Of a stretch of DNA of 64,000 nt, positions 62,223 to 64,000 are shown piece by piece (the first letter of the stretch is position 1; the number at the start of each line of letters is the position of its first letter). The DNA comes from Pseudanabaena sp. ABRG5-3 (GTDB taxonomy: Bacteria > Cyanobacteriota > Cyanobacteriia > Pseudanabaenales > Pseudanabaenaceae), in assembly GCF_003967015.1 (NCBI RefSeq), contig NZ_AP017560.1, forward strand, positions 3,222,048 through 3,286,047, read 5' to 3'. Below the pieces are notes generated by a model. It was not told the DNA's origin and did no database searches. It saw only the letters and a program-made list of their open reading frames with translations. The translations under genes and the position numbers were made by a program.

Positions 62223-62777
62223 ATGTCTGATCTCGTACCTGCAACAATTTTGCAAAACCGTCTCAGCTATCAAGGTCGTAAGTTCTCTTTTCATACCGAT
62301 CGCATTAAGTTACCTAATGGCGTTATCGGGGAATATTCTTATATCAAACACCCCGGGGCAGGAATGGCGGTTCCTGTCAATGCCGATGGCAAGTTTGTCT
62401 TAGTAAAGCAATATCGATTTGCAATTCAGCGCTACTTATTAGAATTTCCTGCGGGAACTTTAGAAGTAGGCGAAAATCATGATGTGACGATTAAGAGGGA
62501 AATTGAAGAAGAGACGGGCTATAGTGCTAGTAAATGGCAATATCTCGGCGGATTCTACATTTGCCCCGGCTATTCCGATGAGATTATCCATGCTTATCTC
62601 GCACAGGATCTCACCAAATTAGAACAACCTCCTGCTCAAGATGAAGATGAAGAGATAGAAGTAGTACTGCTCAGTAGGGAAGAAATCGATAATTTATTGC
62701 GATCGCAGAGTGCAGATACTAGTCTTGATGCTAAATCCATCACCGCATTTCATCTAGCTTTACAAGTTTTAGGATAA
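62223..62777 (+). CDS. Nudix hydrolase (ADP-ribose pyrophosphatase-like)
   Basis: 184 residues. The Nudix box is complete: GTLEVGENHDVTIKREIEEE then TGY (G-x5-E-x7-REUxEExGU). VPVNADGKFVLVKQYRFAIQ and EFPAGTLE are typical of ADP-sugar pyrophosphatases. Acidic stretch AQDEDEEIEVV follows. It begins shortly after the right part of the family B element. Substrate not proven. Confidence 0.9.
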   Translation: MSDLVPATILQNRLSYQGRKFSFHTDRIKLPNGVIGEYSYIKHPGAGMAVPVNADGKFVLVKQYRFAIQRYLLEFPAGTLEVGENHDVTIKREIEEETGYSASKWQYLGGFYICPGYSDEIIHAYLAQDLTKLEQPPAQDEDEEIEVVLLSREEIDNLLRSQSADTSLDAKSITAFHLALQVLG

Positions 62778-62833
62778 GTTTCTGAGTTGTCACCATCGCA
62801 AGGAATAAAGCGACGTATCTCAAAGTTACAAAC

Positions 62834-62926
62834 GTTATATCGCCCACAATGCGGGCGATATAACAAAAGCGACATAGCTCAAAGTTATAAACAACGTTAT
62901 ACCGCCCGCAATGCGGGCGGTATAAC
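62834..62926. repeat. Two related hairpins after the Nudix gene
   Basis: GTTATATCGCCC pairs with GGGCGATATAAC (62834-62864), and GTTATACCGCCCGC pairs over 14 bases (62896-62926). The two units share flanking CAAAGTTA..AAACGTTAT wording, so one arose from the other by duplication. They lie between convergent genes and may also act as terminators. Confidence 0.75.
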
Positions 62927-62975
62927 AAACTGGTTTTGTCTTAAGTTCCCAAAGGTCAAGACAAAATCTAAATTT

Positions 62976-64000
62976 TTAACCTCCACTATTCGGACGAATT
63001 AACACAATCGGCGTTTGCTCGGCGGCATTACCCGCAGGATTCATAATTAAGGCTTGATTGAGTAACTCTTCAGAAGCTCCAGAAGTTGACGCTAAAACCT
63101 TCACCCGACGCAAATCGTTCACATCGACGATCGCAGCTTCGAGTCCCGTACCAGCCTTAATCTCATCAACAACAGATTGAGGATTTTTGGGACCCAGCAC
63201 GATGAATTGATCGTAGGGTGGCAAAGTCCCAGTCACATCGTCGATTAATCTCGCCTGTTCACCAGCCAGCATATAGAATACGCCCGGAACACGGAAGATT
63301 GTCTTAGCGAGAGAACCGATGATGAAGGCGAAAGCGACGCGCCATGCCCCTGACTCATTAATTAGAGATTGCAGACCACATGCCGTGGCAAGACTGGAAG
63401 TACTCTTGAAGTAATAACAGAGTCGTTTCGCTAACCATTGGGGATAAATATCACTGGGATGATAGAAGTTACCCTGCATAATCGCGATTGGGGTTTCGGC
63501 GATCGTCACAATATCTCCCGCTTGAGCATGGCTCATTACATAGCGCTGCATCACATCCACAGGGGTATCACCCGCAGAGAGAATGTGGGTGCGAATGGGT
63601 AATACATCGGCATCAGGAGTGGGTCGCCAACGTTCCCTTTGATTGGCATCAGGAAACTGGAGGGGAATAATGCAATGCTTGACCTTTTCTTCGCGCCCCG
63701 CAGGTCCATAGATTGTGTAATGGACACGCACCCAAGCAGTTTTCAATTCTTCGAGATTTTTGCCACTGATATCAATTTGAATCTCTACACCCGTGCTTTT
63801 ATCGGGAGTAATGATATAGGATTCCCAATAGTTATCGTTACGACTTGCCACATTGGGATGGCGCGATCGCAACTGCACCTGAGTATGAATGCCATCAAGA
63901 CTATCGCTCGATAGCAGGGATAGTTCAGGATTGACTTCGACAAGAAAAACATCAAGCTTGCGAGTTTTGTTCGTCGCCGTTAGCAGCAATTCCAGTCGGT
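62976..64000 (-). CDS. F420-0:gamma-glutamyl ligase-like protein, 5' part missing
   Basis: The frame is open through the right edge of the window, so the start lies beyond base 64000; at least 341 codons are present. The part from about residue 130 matches the F420 ligase (CofE-like) domain: HILSAGDTPVDVMQRYV, GDIVTIAETPIAIMQG and the IIGSLAKTIFRVPGVFYMLA segment. The preceding 130 residues (FLVEVNPELSLLS ... WVRVHYTIYG) form a beta-rich domain. Such proteins are conserved in cyanobacteria, which mostly lack F420 synthesis, so the substrate is unknown. Confidence 0.78.
   Translation of the reverse strand, partial: RLELLLTATNKTRKLDVFLVEVNPELSLLSSDSLDGIHTQVQLRSRHPNVASRNDNYWESYIITPDKSTGVEIQIDISGKNLEELKTAWVRVHYTIYGPAGREEKVKHCIIPLQFPDANQRERWRPTPDADVLPIRTHILSAGDTPVDVMQRYVMSHAQAGDIVTIAETPIAIMQGNFYHPSDIYPQWLAKRLCYYFKSTSSLATACGLQSLINESGAWRVAFAFIIGSLAKTIFRVPGVFYMLAGEQARLIDDVTGTLPPYDQFIVLGPKNPQSVVDEIKAGTGLEAAIVDVNDLRRVKVLASTSGASEELLNQALIMNPAGNAAEQTPIVLIRPNSGG

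Noticed and set aside
1-64000. tRNA, rRNA or riboswitch genes
   Set aside because: I looked for cloverleaf-like and conserved rRNA sequences and for cobalamin-riboswitch boxes near cobA, cobD and cobQ and saw none convincing; a covariance-model scan would be needed to exclude them.

Overview
The window is a cyanobacterial chromosome segment. It carries photosynthesis genes (petC-petA for the cytochrome b6f complex, psbZ of photosystem II), the split RNA polymerase gene rpoC2, ycf34, a cyanobacterial-type RNase E, ferredoxin sulfite reductase and very frequent HIP1 octamers (GCGATCGC). Moderate GC, many FHA/TPR/kinase signalling genes and intergenic palindromes suggest a filamentous or Pseudanabaena-like lineage; the genus is an inference. 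The window starts inside rpoC2 and ends inside a minus-strand gene for an F420-ligase-like protein.

Layout. 1-9.4 kb: rpoC2 3' end, an Rpn-type PD-(D/E)XK protein, purS-purQ-sixA, rpe, ycf34, a DUF1460 protein, prmA and a DUF4346 protein. 9.5-17.8 kb: a receptor-like Ser/Thr kinase, a DUF429 protein, cobA with a degenerate HepT-like gene, two tandem pentapeptide-repeat genes, pyrH-frr. 17.9-20.4 kb: an AT-rich two-gene unit of an ABC/RecF-type ATPase and a TOPRIM-like protein, a candidate antiphage system. 20.4-33.1 kb: petC-petA, a second kinase, rne, a double-domain histidine phosphatase, psbZ-ribH, an Rrf2 regulator with a 47-residue membrane protein, an ECF sigma factor (SigG-like) with its putative anti-sigma factor, and an HtrA protease. 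33-44.5 kb: a secreted protein of unknown function, membrane and FHA-TPR proteins, cobD and cobQ, a T4-phage-like RNA repair pair (Rnl1-type ligase and Pnkp-type kinase/phosphatase), a NarL-type response regulator and a carboxyl-terminal protease. 44.6-50.5 kb: two ammonium transporter genes, each behind an exact NtcA box, then sir. 50.7-55.3 kb: Uma2 gene plus a Uma2 remnant, and a pair made of an AAA ATPase and a 10-repeat TPR protein. 55.4-64 kb: PLP decarboxylase, stress genes (GlsB/YeaQ, two CsbD), alpha-amylase, an ISAs1-family insertion sequence with an amber-interrupted transposase, a Nudix hydrolase and the partial F420-ligase-like gene.

Mobile and repeated DNA. Two miniature-element families are visible. 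Family A (three copies, 39-48.5 kb) has inverted ends and target duplications readable from the sequence. Family B (three copies, 6.2, 34.1 and 60.9 kb) is a 97-bp palindrome-like element, and its third copy has been split by the ISAs1 element, which left a 10-bp target duplication. Most gene ends carry long, nearly perfect hairpins with three-base loops, probably acting as bidirectional terminators.

Most striking are (i) the chromosomal T4-type RNA repair cassette, (ii) the ATPase/TOPRIM pair that resembles PARIS- or OLD-like defence, (iii) the split STAND-like ATPase/TPR pair, and (iv) the miniature elements caught with target duplications.
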